Source: Micromonospora peucetia
GTDB lineage: Bacteria > Actinomycetota > Actinomycetes > Mycobacteriales > Micromonosporaceae
Assembly (NCBI RefSeq): GCF_900091625.1
Contig: NZ_FMIC01000002.1
Span: 7,130,001-7,194,000 of the forward strand
Length of the DNA stretch: 64,000 bases
Direction: 5' to 3'
The notes beneath the pieces were generated by a model. That model saw only the letters and a list, made by a program, of their open reading frames with translations. It was not told the origin of the DNA and made no database searches. The translations under genes were made by a program, and so were the position numbers. This document shows positions 35,690 to 45,532 of the stretch, piece by piece (the first letter of the stretch is position 1; each line of letters starts with the position of its first letter).

Positions 35690-36325
35690 ATGTCCGAACG
35701 GCACACCGCACTGCGCTCGATGCACGATCTGGGTCTGGCAGCCTGGTTCGGGGGCTCCCTGATGGGAGCCTTCGGAGTCAACGGCGCGGCGGCACAGATG
35801 AACGACTCGACCCAACGGTTGCCGATGGCCTCGGCCGGCTGGGCCCGGTGGACCCCGGTGAACGCCGCGGCGATCGGCGCCCACCTGGCGGGGGCCGTCG
35901 GGGAACTGGTGACCGAGAGCCCCCGGGTGGCCGCCCAGTCGGGAGTGGCCCGGGCCAGCACGCTCAAGACGGCGTTGACGGTCGGCGCGCTGGCCGTGAC
36001 GGGCTACAGCCGGCTGCTCGGCATGAAGCTGGAGAAGGCCGGCGGGCCGCCGGTCGAGGGGGTCACCGAGCCGAACTCGCACACGCCGTCGAACGTGGCG
36101 TCGTGTCAGCGGCAGTTGCGGATGCTCCAGTGGGCGGTCCCGGCGCTGACCGGGGCGCTCATCGTGGTGACGGCGTACATGGGCGAGCAACAGAAGCCCA
36201 GCGAGGTGTTCCGGGGGATGCTGGCGCGCGTCGGCGGGATGCGGCACGCGCCGAAGGGGATGGGCGCGCTCGTGGCGATGGGCGCGGCCAAGCAGAGGCG
36301 GATGGCGAAGTCCGGCCACTGCTGA
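35690..36325 (+). CDS. Conserved actinobacterial membrane protein, function unknown
   Basis: 211 residues. The N-terminus (LAAWFGGSLMGAFGVNGAAAQM) and later segments (AAAIGAHLAGAVGELV, ALTVGALAVTGYSRLLGMK, WAVPALTGALIVVTAYMGEQ) give about three to four hydrophobic spans. Between them is a conserved-looking SHTPSNVASCQRQLRMLQW stretch, and the C-terminus is basic (GAAKQRRMAKSG). No catalytic motif is seen. GGGGAT lies before ATG 35690. It is followed after 35 bases by another gene on the same strand. Confidence 0.7.
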   Translation: MSERHTALRSMHDLGLAAWFGGSLMGAFGVNGAAAQMNDSTQRLPMASAGWARWTPVNAAAIGAHLAGAVGELVTESPRVAAQSGVARASTLKTALTVGALAVTGYSRLLGMKLEKAGGPPVEGVTEPNSHTPSNVASCQRQLRMLQWAVPALTGALIVVTAYMGEQQKPSEVFRGMLARVGGMRHAPKGMGALVAMGAAKQRRMAKSGHC

Positions 36326-36360
36326 CCGGACGTACCGGCGGACCGAGCAGCGAGGTGGCC

Positions 36361-36726
36361 ATGACGGCAGGAGACGGACGCGGCGGGGACCGACGCACAC
36401 CGGAGTCGGTCGCCCCGTGGGTGACCAGGGACGGACTCGACGCGGATCCGCCGTGGGGTGCCGGCGAACACGACCCCATGGACGAGGGCAGCGAGGAGAC
36501 CGCCGTGCCGGAGGTGCGGCGCGGCGAGCGGCGGGCCGGCGAGCACGCGGGGCCGTCCGGACCGGCCGGGCGGCACGGCTTCGGCCCGGTCGAGACGACC
36601 CCGACCCGGCCGGCGGGCCCGGGCGCACCACCGGACCCGGCGCCGGCCCGACGGTCCTTTCCCGACGCCGCCGACGTCGAGGATCGGACGGAGGACGCGC
36701 TGCGGACCAGGGGGCGACGCTCCTGA
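36361..36726 (+). CDS. Hypothetical hydrophilic protein
   Basis: 121 residues from ATG 36361, with GAGGTGG upstream. The sequence is Gly/Pro/Arg/Glu-rich (ESVAPWVTRDGLDADPPW, then RPAGPGAPPDPAPARRS) with no hydrophobic core, so probably unstructured. It ends DVEDRTEDALRTRGRRS. It follows the membrane protein gene closely and may be cotranscribed. No known family is recognised; coding is supported by the ribosome site and the acidic, non-shadow composition. Confidence 0.55.
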   Translation: MTAGDGRGGDRRTPESVAPWVTRDGLDADPPWGAGEHDPMDEGSEETAVPEVRRGERRAGEHAGPSGPAGRHGFGPVETTPTRPAGPGAPPDPAPARRSFPDAADVEDRTEDALRTRGRRS

Positions 36727-36793
36727 CGGCACGCCCGGTACGCGGCCGGGTCGGGCGCGGCCGGAACGAATTCCGGTCCAGGTGCCGGGGCGG

Positions 36794-37321
36794 TCAGGCG
36801 CTCGCTGCGGCGCGCAGCAGCCGGAGTTGCCCGATCTCGGCCGCGTTCTTCATCAACTCGGCGTTGACCCAGCCGAGCATGTGCGCCACGGTGTGCTCGT
36901 CGTCGTCCTGCCACGGGAATGGCGCGGTGCCGTCGAGGTCGGCGTCGGTGAGGCGATCGAGCTGACCGAGCCACTCGACGCGCAGGCCCCGCAGCCAGGC
37001 GACTGTCGGCTCGCCCGCGCCCGGCCATCCGACGTCGGTGCGCTGCCGTACTGGCCGTCCCCCGAGATGGTCCGAGGCCACCGTCCACCACCAGCCGATG
37101 TGCCACGACAGCCAACCGATCGTCGGGACCGGGATCGGGTCGGGTTCGGTGTCGGCCCAGTCGGGTGTCCAACCGCCGTCGGAACCGCGGCGCACCGTCC
37201 AGCAGTACGCGGCCGGTTCCCAGAGGAAGTCCGCCGCGTCAAGGCGCTCGAGGTGGTATTCGAACAGCGACCAGGTCAGGTCGAACTGCCAGCGCAGGAG
37301 CACCCGGGAGGTTACCGACAT
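36794..37321 (-). CDS. DinB/YfiT-like four-helix protein
   Basis: 175 residues. The N-terminal QFDLTWSLFEYHLERLDAAD is followed by PVPTIGWLSWHIGWWWTVASDH, whose His residues match the metal-binding histidines of the DinB fold. A third His is in DDDEHTVAHMLGWVNAELMKN. This superfamily includes thiol-dependent transferases and detoxification enzymes using mycothiol or bacillithiol. The substrate is unknown, and the start has only a weak ribosome site. Confidence 0.82.
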   Translation of the reverse strand: MSVTSRVLLRWQFDLTWSLFEYHLERLDAADFLWEPAAYCWTVRRGSDGGWTPDWADTEPDPIPVPTIGWLSWHIGWWWTVASDHLGGRPVRQRTDVGWPGAGEPTVAWLRGLRVEWLGQLDRLTDADLDGTAPFPWQDDDEHTVAHMLGWVNAELMKNAAEIGQLRLLRAAASA

Positions 37322-37437
37322 CCGGCGATCATGCCGCAGCCCGGTGGCCCGGTCGATGGAATAAGGACCCGGTCGGTCCTTCGGGGACGCCCGGGACCGG
37401 ACCGCGGCCGACGATCCGCGCGGAGGGGCACCGGGGG

Positions 37438-38358
37438 TCAGGAGGGCGAGCCGGCTCCCGCCCGCACCGCCCCGTCGGGTGCCACCGGCCGCACCCCCAA
37501 CAGCTCCGCGAGCCGGGCGGCGTCGCGCTGGGCCTGGTCGCCGCAGCAGTTGTTGAACAGCGCGTGCAGCTCGCCGGCCTGCCCGGCCAGTTCGACGAGC
37601 AGCTCCGACCAGCGGCGGAGTTCCTCGTCGCCGTACGCGTAGCGGAACTTCTCCTGCTTGTCCCCGGTCGCCCAGGCGGCGCTGTGCCCGTGGAAGCGGA
37701 CGACCGCCAGCTGTGCCGTGGCGAACAGGATGGGCGGCACCGACGACGGGTGTCCCTGCGGCATGTCGACGCAGACGAATGACAGCCCGCGCTCCCGCAG
37801 GAACGCGAGCGTGTCCAGCGCCGCTGTGCCGTCGAACCAGGACCCGTGGCGCAGCTCGACGGCGACCCGCCACGGCCGGCACCGCTCGGCCAGCTCGGCG
37901 ATGCGCCGCTGGGCGGCGTCCCCACGGGCCAGCCACGGCGGGAACTGGAGCAGGACCGCGCCGAGCCGGTCGGCCGCCGCGATCGGCGCCAGTGCCGCCC
38001 GGAACCGGTCCCACAGCTCGTCGTACGTGGCCGCCGGGAGGTCCCGGCGGCGGATCCGGTCCGGGCCGCCGGCCGGGCGCAGGTCACGAGGCAGCGCCGC
38101 CACCGGTGTCGGGTGCCCGGTGAAGAGACTGAACGCCTTGACATCGAAGGTGAAGCCCTCGGGGGTGGCGTCGACCCAGCCCCGCGTCGTCTCCGGCACG
38201 GGCACCGCGTAGTAGGAGGTGTCCACCTCGACCAGGGGGAACCGTCCGGCGTAGAAGTCGAGCCGGCCGGCCGGGGTGCTCGCCGCACGCGGATACCAGC
38301 CCGAACTCAGCAGCATCCGGTCCGCCCAGGACGACGTGCCCACCTTGATCACACCCAT
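37438..38358 (-). CDS. DUF72-family TIM-barrel protein
   Basis: 306 residues from ATG 38358. It begins VIKVGTSSWADRMLLSSGWY, the N-terminal strand typical of DUF72 (G-T-S-W), then FPLVEVDTSYYAVP, FTFDVKAFSLFTGH, VLLQFPPWL, VAVELRHGSWF and VVRFHGHSAAW. It ends with ALFNNCCGDQAQRDAARL, the family's C-terminal N-N block. Related proteins are suspected endonucleases or metal-dependent enzymes, but the biochemical role is unsettled. Probably monocistronic. Confidence 0.88.
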   Translation of the reverse strand: MGVIKVGTSSWADRMLLSSGWYPRAASTPAGRLDFYAGRFPLVEVDTSYYAVPVPETTRGWVDATPEGFTFDVKAFSLFTGHPTPVAALPRDLRPAGGPDRIRRRDLPAATYDELWDRFRAALAPIAAADRLGAVLLQFPPWLARGDAAQRRIAELAERCRPWRVAVELRHGSWFDGTAALDTLAFLRERGLSFVCVDMPQGHPSSVPPILFATAQLAVVRFHGHSAAWATGDKQEKFRYAYGDEELRRWSELLVELAGQAGELHALFNNCCGDQAQRDAARLAELLGVRPVAPDGAVRAGAGSPS

Positions 38359-38525
38359 GTGACCCAGTGCACCGCGGACCGGACGAATCGGCAACCGCTG
38401 ACGGAGAACGCCCGTAGCGCCGCTGTTGACGGCGGTCCGCACCGGCGAGTTGGCCGGGGCGGAGGTTGCCATACGGGCCTACCGGCCGACCTGGGCCGGG
38501 TGGACGGACGACCCGGCCGGAGGCG

Positions 38526-40592
38526 TCACCGCAGCCGGCGCCGGGAACTGCGCTCCCCGGCGCCCCGATCCCGGCCGTACGCGTCGGCGAGCCCCCACCG
38601 GCCCGGGACGTCCAGCAGCTCGACCCGGCCGAATCCCGCCGGCAGGGCCGGATCGACCAGCAGGTTGTCGCCGCACGGTTCGAGGCCGAGCAGGGTGCCC
38701 AGCAGCATCAGCAGCGCGCCGGAGGACCACGCCTGAGGGCGACCGGCGACCGGAAGCCGGACCGGAAACGTGGTCAGCTGCCGCGGATAGCCGGCGATCA
38801 CCTCCGGCACCGGACCGCCGATCGTCCGCGCGACGTCCAGCACGCCGGCGGCGATCCGGGTCGCCTGCTCGTCGCGGCGGTAGCGACGCAGCCCCGCGAC
38901 GATCAGCGCGTTGTCCGACGGCCACACCGCCCCCAGGTGCGAGCCGAGCGGGTTGTACGGGCGCTGGCCGGCCGCGACCGTCCGCACGCCCCAGCCGGAG
39001 AAGAGGTCCGGGCCGACGAGGTGGTCGGCGACGGTCCCGGCCCGCTCGTCGTCGACGATGCCGCTCCAGAGCAGGTGCCCGACATTGGACGTGAGCGTCT
39101 CGACCGGCGTGCCGTCGGGCTCCAGCGCCAACGCGTAGTACCCCCGGTGGGGCAGCCAGAAGTCCCGGTTGAACCGCTGTCTCAGCTCCGCGGCCTGGCG
39201 TTCCAGCCGGTCCGCGTACGCCGGGTCGTCCCAGAACTCACGGGCCAGCCGGGCACCGCGACGCTTCGCGTCGTACGCGTAGCCCTGGAGTTCACAGGTG
39301 GCGCGGGGGAAGCCGGGCTCGCGGCCGTCGCGGTGGACGATCGCCCCCGGGGAGTCCTTCCAGCCCTGGTTGACCCTGCCGTGGCGGGTGTCGCGGCACT
39401 GGTAGCGCAGGTAACCGTCGCCGGTCAGGTCGCCGTACTCGTCGATCCAGTCCAGCGCCATCCGGGCCGGGTGACGCAGCTGCCGCACCAGCTCGGCGTC
39501 GCCCGACCAGCGTTCGTACTCGTCGAGCAGGATCACGAACAGGGGCGTGGTGTCGGCCGCGCCGTAGTAGAACGCGCCCAGTTGCTCGTCGAACGCGGCG
39601 GCCTCGCCGTAACGCAGCTCGGCCAGGATCTTGCCCGGCTCCTCGTCGTGCCCGTCGTCGAGCCGGCCGCCTTGGAGCAGGGCCAGCAGGCGCAGCGTCG
39701 GGGGCGTCAGTTCCGGGGTGAACGGCAGGGTCTGCAGGCAGCTGATCATCGCGTCCCGGCCGACCAGCGTCATGGCCCAGGGCAGGCCGCCCACCGGGAC
39801 CAGGGCGGTCGACGACAGCGGCTCGTAGCGCAGCGCGGCGAGGTCGGTGAGGCTGTTGCGGTACAGCGCGGTCAGGACGTCGTCCTCGGCGACCAGTCGT
39901 GGCGCCCGGGCCAGCCAGTCCCGCAGCTCGTCGCGCATCCGTACCCGGACGTGCTGCTGGTGGGTCGTGAGGTCGGCCCGCATGTCGTGCCCGTGCTCGC
40001 CCAGGCCGACCATGGTCACGTGCAGGTCGGTCTCCCAGTGCCCGTTCGGCTCCACCCTGATCCGGAACGTCATGCCGTTGCGGTCGATCTCGGCCGGGGC
40101 GGTGCTGGAGATGACGGTGTCCCGCCCGAACCGCTCACGCCGGTAGCGCAGCCTCAGCTGCCACCGCGCCCGGTCGATGTCGAACGCGATGTCGCGGCGC
40201 CGGGGCTGACGGATCTCGGAGATGTCCGCGAAGTCGTTGCCGATTTCCATGCGGACGGTGAGCTCCGCCGGCTGCGCCGAGTGGTTGAGCACGGTGAGCC
40301 GCTCGTTGAAGCTGTCGTCCAGGGAGCGGTGCCGGATCACCGAGACGTCGGCGTCGATGTAGTGGCTGGCCGTCCCGGGGACGAGGAAGAAGCGGGTGTC
40401 GAAGTGCGTCATGTCGTCCCGCGAGAGCGTCTTCAGCCGCTCGCCGTCCACGGTCAGCAACCAGCGGGACAGGAACCGGGTGTCGAACGAGAAGAGCCCG
40501 ACCGGCGCCTGCGGGTCCGGCTCCATGTCCCCCTGCGCGTCGCTGATCGCGAAGGCGTTGCCCGCCAGCACGTACACCCGCTCCTGCCTCAC
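38526..40592 (-). CDS. Glycogen-debranching-like amylo-alpha-1,6-glucosidase
   Basis: 688 residues from GTG 40592. The N-terminal beta-domain (GNAFAISDAQGDMEPD, LFSFDTRFLSRWLL) is the GDE_N-type module. The C-terminal (alpha/alpha)6 barrel, from about residue 260, shows YFGAADTTPLF-like sequence (YYGAADTTPLFVILLDEYE), WKDSPGAIVHRDG with a candidate acid Asp, and WPSDNALIVAGL with a second carboxylate. It should hydrolyse alpha-1,6 branches or related glucans in the cytoplasm. It shares a 4-base overlap with the SCP2-like gene upstream, an odd but apparently fixed pairing. Confidence 0.87.
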   Translation of the reverse strand: MRQERVYVLAGNAFAISDAQGDMEPDPQAPVGLFSFDTRFLSRWLLTVDGERLKTLSRDDMTHFDTRFFLVPGTASHYIDADVSVIRHRSLDDSFNERLTVLNHSAQPAELTVRMEIGNDFADISEIRQPRRRDIAFDIDRARWQLRLRYRRERFGRDTVISSTAPAEIDRNGMTFRIRVEPNGHWETDLHVTMVGLGEHGHDMRADLTTHQQHVRVRMRDELRDWLARAPRLVAEDDVLTALYRNSLTDLAALRYEPLSSTALVPVGGLPWAMTLVGRDAMISCLQTLPFTPELTPPTLRLLALLQGGRLDDGHDEEPGKILAELRYGEAAAFDEQLGAFYYGAADTTPLFVILLDEYERWSGDAELVRQLRHPARMALDWIDEYGDLTGDGYLRYQCRDTRHGRVNQGWKDSPGAIVHRDGREPGFPRATCELQGYAYDAKRRGARLAREFWDDPAYADRLERQAAELRQRFNRDFWLPHRGYYALALEPDGTPVETLTSNVGHLLWSGIVDDERAGTVADHLVGPDLFSGWGVRTVAAGQRPYNPLGSHLGAVWPSDNALIVAGLRRYRRDEQATRIAAGVLDVARTIGGPVPEVIAGYPRQLTTFPVRLPVAGRPQAWSSGALLMLLGTLLGLEPCGDNLLVDPALPAGFGRVELLDVPGRWGLADAYGRDRGAGERSSRRRLR

Positions 40593-40969
40593 CTGGCGGC
40601 ATCCTCTCGTCGGGCGGCCTCCCGCGGGTGCCGCGCGTCGGGCGGCCCGGGGAAGATACGCCGCAGGAGCATGAACAGCCGGAAGTCGCCCCGCACGGTC
40701 AGTTCGTTGCGCATCAGCGCCGTCGCGGGGTGGATCCGCCCGGCGGCGAGCTGGTCGAGAACCCGGCGGTCGGCGCGGACGACCAGGTCGGCGTCCTCAT
40801 CCGAGCGGGTCACGTCGACGTGCTGGTCGGCGACGGTGAGATACCAGTGCTCGGTGCTGCTGCCGGCGTCCCGCACGTCGAACCGCAGGGTTCCGTTCGC
40901 CGTCTCGGGCAGGTCCGGGCGGCGGCCGGAGCCCAACCCCCGCAGGTACTCCGTCACCGACACCGTCAT
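40589..40969 (-). CDS. SCP2-type sterol-carrier-domain protein
   Basis: 126 residues from ATG 40969, with GGAGGGACG just before it. The fold is visible in NGTLRFDVRDAGSSTEHWYL, VTRSDEDADLVVRADRRVLD and ATALMRNELTVRGDFRLFML, the G-x-L-x-x-x-G-D-x segment of SCP2 domains. It binds a hydrophobic ligand in the cytoplasm. It is translationally coupled (GTGA) to the debranching-enzyme gene that follows. The ligand is unknown. Confidence 0.82.
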   Translation of the reverse strand: MTVSVTEYLRGLGSGRRPDLPETANGTLRFDVRDAGSSTEHWYLTVADQHVDVTRSDEDADLVVRADRRVLDQLAAGRIHPATALMRNELTVRGDFRLFMLLRRIFPGPPDARHPREAARREDAAR

Positions 40970-41122
40970 CGTCCCTCCCCACCCCTGGCACGCTGGCATC
41001 ACCCGGGGTGAGACCGGCTCACCCGGACCGGGTGAACCGGGGGTACGCCGACGGGCGTTTGACCTGCGGCTGAGCGGGCAGCCGAAGGACGGACCGGAAG
41101 CCGGAGAACAGGAGACGTCCCG

Positions 41123-42169
41123 ATGCGCGCACTGCGGTTGCCGAAGTGGAAGTCGGAGCCCGAGCTGGTCGAGGTCGACGAACCGACGCCCGGCCCGGGT
41201 CAGGTGGTGGTGAAGATCGGCGGATCCGGCGCCTGCCACTCCGACCTGCACCTGATGCACGACTTCGAGACAGGCTCGGTGCCGTGGAACCCACCGTTCA
41301 CCCTCGGCCACGAGAACGCCGGCTGGGTGCACGCGCTCGGCGACGGGGTCACCGGGCTGACGGTGGGCCAGCCGGTGGCCGTGTACGGGCCGTGGGGCTG
41401 CGGCACCTGCGCCCGCTGCCGGGTGGGCGTCGACACCTACTGCGAGAACGTCGCCGAGGCGCCGGTGCCCGGCGGGGGCGGCGGCCTCGGCCTGGACGGT
41501 GGCATGGCCGAGTACATGCTGGTGCCGCAGGCCCGGCAGGTCGTGCCGCTGCCCGACGGGCTCGACCCGGTGCTCGCGGCGCCGTTGACCGACGCGGGGC
41601 TCACCCCGTACCACGCGGTCCGCCGTTCCTCGGCGAAGCTCGGCCCGACCAGCACCGCCGTGGTGATCGGCGTGGGCGGGCTCGGACACGTCGGCGTGCA
41701 GATCCTCAAGGCCACCACCGCCGCCCGGGTGATCGCGGTGGACACCCGCGAGGATGCGCTGAAGCTCGGCACGGAGTGCGGCGCGGACCTCACCATGCTC
41801 TCCGGCGAGGACACCGCCCAGGAGATCCGCCTTGCCACCGGCGGCCGGGGCGCCGACGTGATCCTGGACTTCGTCGGCGCCGACGCCACCCTCGCGCTCG
41901 GTGCCGCCGCCGCCCGCACCGTAGGTGACCTCACCATCGTCGGCATCGGCGGTGGCACGCTGCCGGTGGGCTTCTTCTCGGTGCCGTACGAGGTGAGCAT
42001 CCAGACCACGTACTGGGGCAGTCGGCCGGAGCTCATCGAGGTGCTCGAACTGGGCGCCCGGGGCCTGGTGAAGCCGAAGACCAGCACCTTCCCGCTGGAG
42101 AAGGCGGTCGACGCGTACCGCAAGATGCGCGAGGGCACGCTGGAGGGACGGGCCGTCATCGTGCCGTGA
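41123..42169 (+). CDS. Zinc-dependent alcohol dehydrogenase
   Basis: 348 residues. The catalytic zinc ligands lie in GACHSDLHLM (Cys and following His/Asp) and GHENAGWV. The structural zinc loop CGTCARCRVGVDTYCEN has all four cysteines. The Rossmann fold starts VVIGVGGLGHVGVQ, and AVDTREDALKLG with Asp after the second strand suggests NAD rather than NADP. It ends VDAYRKMREGTLEGRAVIVP. It oxidises a primary or secondary alcohol. It resembles actinobacterial ADHs acting on medium-chain or aromatic alcohols. Followed after 24 bases by a separate small gene. Confidence 0.93.
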   Translation: MRALRLPKWKSEPELVEVDEPTPGPGQVVVKIGGSGACHSDLHLMHDFETGSVPWNPPFTLGHENAGWVHALGDGVTGLTVGQPVAVYGPWGCGTCARCRVGVDTYCENVAEAPVPGGGGGLGLDGGMAEYMLVPQARQVVPLPDGLDPVLAAPLTDAGLTPYHAVRRSSAKLGPTSTAVVIGVGGLGHVGVQILKATTAARVIAVDTREDALKLGTECGADLTMLSGEDTAQEIRLATGGRGADVILDFVGADATLALGAAAARTVGDLTIVGIGGGTLPVGFFSVPYEVSIQTTYWGSRPELIEVLELGARGLVKPKTSTFPLEKAVDAYRKMREGTLEGRAVIVP

Positions 42170-42193
42170 CCACCGCGCCCCTAGGCTGATCAT

Positions 42194-42709
42194 GTGGTCG
42201 CCGCGCTGGAGCTCTACCTGGACACCGACGCCACCCGACGGATCCGGGTGCTCTGGGACGCGCTGGAGTCCGAGGGCGTGCAGAGCATGCGTTCGCTGCT
42301 GGAACAGCGTCACCGGCCGCACGTCTCGCTCGCCGTCGCGCCCCGATTCGATCCGGAGCGGGTCGCGACGGCGCTGCGCGGGACGGTGGTGGCGGCGCCG
42401 CTGCGGCTGAGCTTCCAGCACGCCGGGCAGTTCGTCGGCCGGGTGCTGTGGCTGGGCCCGACCCCCACCGCCGAGTTGCTCGCGCACCACGCGCGGGTGC
42501 ACGGCCGGCTGGCCGAGGCGGGAATCGGGCTGGTCGAGCACTACCAGCCGGGGCGCTGGGTGCCGCACTGCACGCTGTCGATGCGGGTGCCGAACGCCCT
42601 GATGGCCGCCGCGGTGCGCCGCTGCCTGGAGGTGCTGCCGCTGGAGGCGACCGTGGTCGGCGCGGCCCTCACCGACCACGCCCGAGGCATCTCCCACCCG
42701 CTGCCCTAG
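42194..42709 (+). CDS. 2H-phosphoesterase (2'-5' RNA ligase-like)
   Basis: 171 residues from GTG 42194. The two hallmark H-x-S/T motifs are present: RPHVSLAV (about 45-52) and VPHCTLSM (about 120-127), facing each other in the two-lobed 2H fold. Such proteins act on 2'-5' bonds, cyclic phosphodiesters or ADP-ribose-type phosphates. Without a partner RNA-processing gene, the natural substrate is unknown. Confidence 0.85.
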   Translation: MVAALELYLDTDATRRIRVLWDALESEGVQSMRSLLEQRHRPHVSLAVAPRFDPERVATALRGTVVAAPLRLSFQHAGQFVGRVLWLGPTPTAELLAHHARVHGRLAEAGIGLVEHYQPGRWVPHCTLSMRVPNALMAAAVRRCLEVLPLEATVVGAALTDHARGISHPLP

Positions 42710-42770
42710 CCGGCCCGCACCGGTGGACGCACGCCGAGGATGTCGGTGCCACCCCGTACGGTCTGCGGTC

Positions 42771-45329
42771 GTGAGTGAGATCAGCGACCCGTTCGACTTC
42801 CTGGCCCGGGGTGACGTCGCCACCACCGTGGCCACGGTCGATGCCCTCGACGAGCAGCGCCGCCGACGGTTGGGCGCCGAGCTGGTGGCGCACGTGCGCC
42901 GGCGGCGCGACACCTGGTGGGCGGACGACGAGGCGACGGCCCTGGCGGTCTGCGCGGTCGGCTGCCTGCCCACCGCGGCGAAGGCCGCCGAGCTGTTGGG
43001 CCGGCGGTCCGTGTTCCTGCGGTCCGCGGACCCGGCACCGGTGATCGGGATGGCCCGGCGGCGGGGAGCCACCTGGCTGCCGGAGCTGGCCCGCCGGCTC
43101 GCCGACCGGCTCGACCGGACGGACCCGGCGGAGAGCTGGTCCTTCGTCGCGGATCTGCTCACCGCCGAGAACGTTCCGCCACCCACCGACGACCGCTTCG
43201 TGGAGGGCTGGCTAGCGACGATGGCGTGGCCGGCGGAGCGGTTGCAGCCGCTCCCGCTGCTGGAGCGGCTGCGCGTGGATCCGTTCCTGGTCGCGATGGT
43301 GCCCCGACTGTTCGAGGTGGACGGCATCGGTGCCCGGATGCCGGCCCCCGATTTCCGAGGCATCGAGGAGACGGGCCTGCCGGGTGCGCTGGCGCGGCTG
43401 GCCGGCGAGGGCCGGTTGGCCCGCGCAGAACTGCTCGACGGGTGCGTCAACCGGTTCCTGCGGGGCGACCGGACCGCCGCGCTGCGACCGTTCGTCGCGC
43501 TGCACGCCCTGCTCGCGCCCACCGCCGCCGAGATCGGCGAGCGGCAGGCCAGCTACCTGCGGCTGCTCGCCGACGCGCCCACGCCGGTGGCGACCCTGGC
43601 GCAGAAGGCGTTGCGGGGACTGGCCGACGTGGAGTTCGACGCGTTCATCGAGGCGTCCCGGGCCGTGCTGGCCCGACCGGACAAGACGCTGGTCCGCACC
43701 CAGCTCAGCTGGCTGGACCAGGTCGCCCGCCGGCATCACGACCGGGCCGGGGAGGTCGCCGACGTGTTCGCGACGGGAGCCGAGCACCCCGTGGGCGACA
43801 TCCGCGACCGGTCCGGCGCGCTCGCCGTCAAGCACGGGCACCGGGCCGCCCCGCCCGTCGTGACCGCCCCGGTGGGCGAGAGCCTCCCGCAGCCGCCCCC
43901 CGTCGCGCCGGCGCCAGCACCGATCACCGACCCCGACGAGCTGGCGGAGGAGGTCGTCGCCGGCGCCACCCGTTCGGCGATGGCGCTGGAACGGGTCCTC
44001 GACGCCGTCGTGCGTCTCGCCGGGGAGGACCGGCAGCGCCTGGGCGCGGCCCTCGCCCCGGTGCTTCGCCGCGAGCCAGGCCGTTTCGGAGGCGGGGAAC
44101 ACCAGTGGGACCCGTGCTGCCTGTGCGGCCTCATCGGCGACGTGCTGCACGCGGCCACCGACCCGCTCGCGGCGGACGCCCGCCGGGACCGGTGGACCGC
44201 CCCGCTGGCGGCCTGGCCGGGCACCGTACCCGGCCCGGCGCCCCAGGCCACTCCCCCGGGCCCGCCCCCCGTCGATCCCCGGGTGCCCACGCCCCAGCGC
44301 CTCCTGCGGGCCCGGCTCGCCGAGATCGGCAGCCTGGTCGGCGCACCGCACGCGGGCCTACTCGCCGCGCCCACCCTGACGAGCGGCGCGCTCGACCCGG
44401 TCGCCCTCTACGAACGCCTGGTGCGCCTCGGCGACCGCGACCCGTGGTCGACGGACCTGACCCAGGCGTTGCTGCGGCTGCCCGCCGTCGTCGACGAGCC
44501 GCTCGCCGCCCGGGCGGCGGCACTGCGCACACCGGCGGGCGACCGGCTCGCCGCCTGGCTGCGCACCGGCGGGCTGCCCCGTCCGACGCAGCGGGTCGTC
44601 ACCGTGCGCCGACAGCTGCCGCCCGACTGGAAGGCCCGCGGGCTGCCGCCCCAGCGCACGCATGTGGAGCTCGCTCCGCCGGAGGGCTTCGCCGATCCGC
44701 TCGGTCTGCTCACCGTGCCGCCGCCGACCAACACGTGGCACGGCGACTGGGTGGCGTTCTGGCCGGCGGCGCTGCCGGGCTACCGGGGTCTGGTCGCCGC
44801 CCACGTGCTGCCGACCGTCGCGAGCGGCGTCCGCGACGACGCCTCGGGCACCGCCGCCGTCCTGCCGTTGCTGGCCGAGGGCACCGGGACCGGCGGCCCG
44901 GCCCTCGACCTCGCGCTGGCCTACGGGCTCGGCGCCCGGCACGAGGCCGACCAGGTCGCCGCGCTGGACGCCCTGCTCCTGCTGGCTGGCAGCGGTGACC
45001 TCGACGCGACCGCGGTCGGCGCGCACCTCGGCACCCTGGCCGCCGACGGCGTGTTCCCTCCCTCCCGGGCGCTCCGGCCGCTGCGGGACGCGGCGGCGGC
45101 CGGCGCCCCGCTGACCGTCTGGCATCTCCTCGCCGCGGCCCTGCCCGCCGTGCTCGCCGCGTCGCCCGCGCCGCGCGGCACCCCGGACCTGCTCACCCTG
45201 GCCGCCGAGACGGCCGGCGCGACCGGCGTACGGATCGAAGTGCCGGGCCTGGCGGACGTCGTCGCCCGGCGCGGGTCGGCCCGCCTGGTCACCGAGGCAC
45301 GCCGGCTGGCCACGCTCCTCGACCGGTAG
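42771..45329 (+). CDS. DUF6493-like large helical protein
   Basis: 852 residues from GTG 42771. Mostly alpha-helical, Ala/Leu-rich repeats that look HEAT-like ([38 protein letters not shown]). A Pro-rich break near 365-385 and a [12 protein letters not shown] cysteine segment near 445 precede a C-terminal half with [20 protein letters not shown]. The arrangement matches actinobacterial DUF6493 proteins, whose function is unknown and which sometimes sit beside SWIM-zinc-finger genes (none here). Probably cytoplasmic scaffold; moderate confidence in the family name. Confidence 0.7.
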   Translation: MSEISDPFDFLARGDVATTVATVDALDEQRRRRLGAELVAHVRRRRDTWWADDEATALAVCAVGCLPTAAKAAELLGRRSVFLRSADPAPVIGMARRRGATWLPELARRLADRLDRTDPAESWSFVADLLTAENVPPPTDDRFVEGWLATMAWPAERLQPLPLLERLRVDPFLVAMVPRLFEVDGIGARMPAPDFRGIEETGLPGALARLAGEGRLARAELLDGCVNRFLRGDRTAALRPFVALHALLAPTAAEIGERQASYLRLLADAPTPVATLAQKALRGLADVEFDAFIEASRAVLARPDKTLVRTQLSWLDQVARRHHDRAGEVADVFATGAEHPVGDIRDRSGALAVKHGHRAAPPVVTAPVGESLPQPPPVAPAPAPITDPDELAEEVVAGATRSAMALERVLDAVVRLAGEDRQRLGAALAPVLRREPGRFGGGEHQWDPCCLCGLIGDVLHAATDPLAADARRDRWTAPLAAWPGTVPGPAPQATPPGPPPVDPRVPTPQRLLRARLAEIGSLVGAPHAGLLAAPTLTSGALDPVALYERLVRLGDRDPWSTDLTQALLRLPAVVDEPLAARAAALRTPAGDRLAAWLRTGGLPRPTQRVVTVRRQLPPDWKARGLPPQRTHVELAPPEGFADPLGLLTVPPPTNTWHGDWVAFWPAALPGYRGLVAAHVLPTVASGVRDDASGTAAVLPLLAEGTGTGGPALDLALAYGLGARHEADQVAALDALLLLAGSGDLDATAVGAHLGTLAADGVFPPSRALRPLRDAAAAGAPLTVWHLLAAALPAVLAASPAPRGTPDLLTLAAETAGATGVRIEVPGLADVVARRGSARLVTEARRLATLLDR

Positions 45330-45532
45330 GCGACGGCCCGGCTCCCGCTGCGACGGCCGGGCCGGGCCGGCCCCGGCCCGCGCCGCGTCCACCGCACGGC
45401 GGACCGACAGCACCCCGGGCACGCCCGCCGGGACGCCGGGGCCGCACGTGGAATCCGGCCCGCCGCTTGTCCGCGTCACGCCCGAGGGTGGATCCTCTAT
45501 GGAATCGACAGAGACGAATTCATGGAGGTTCG

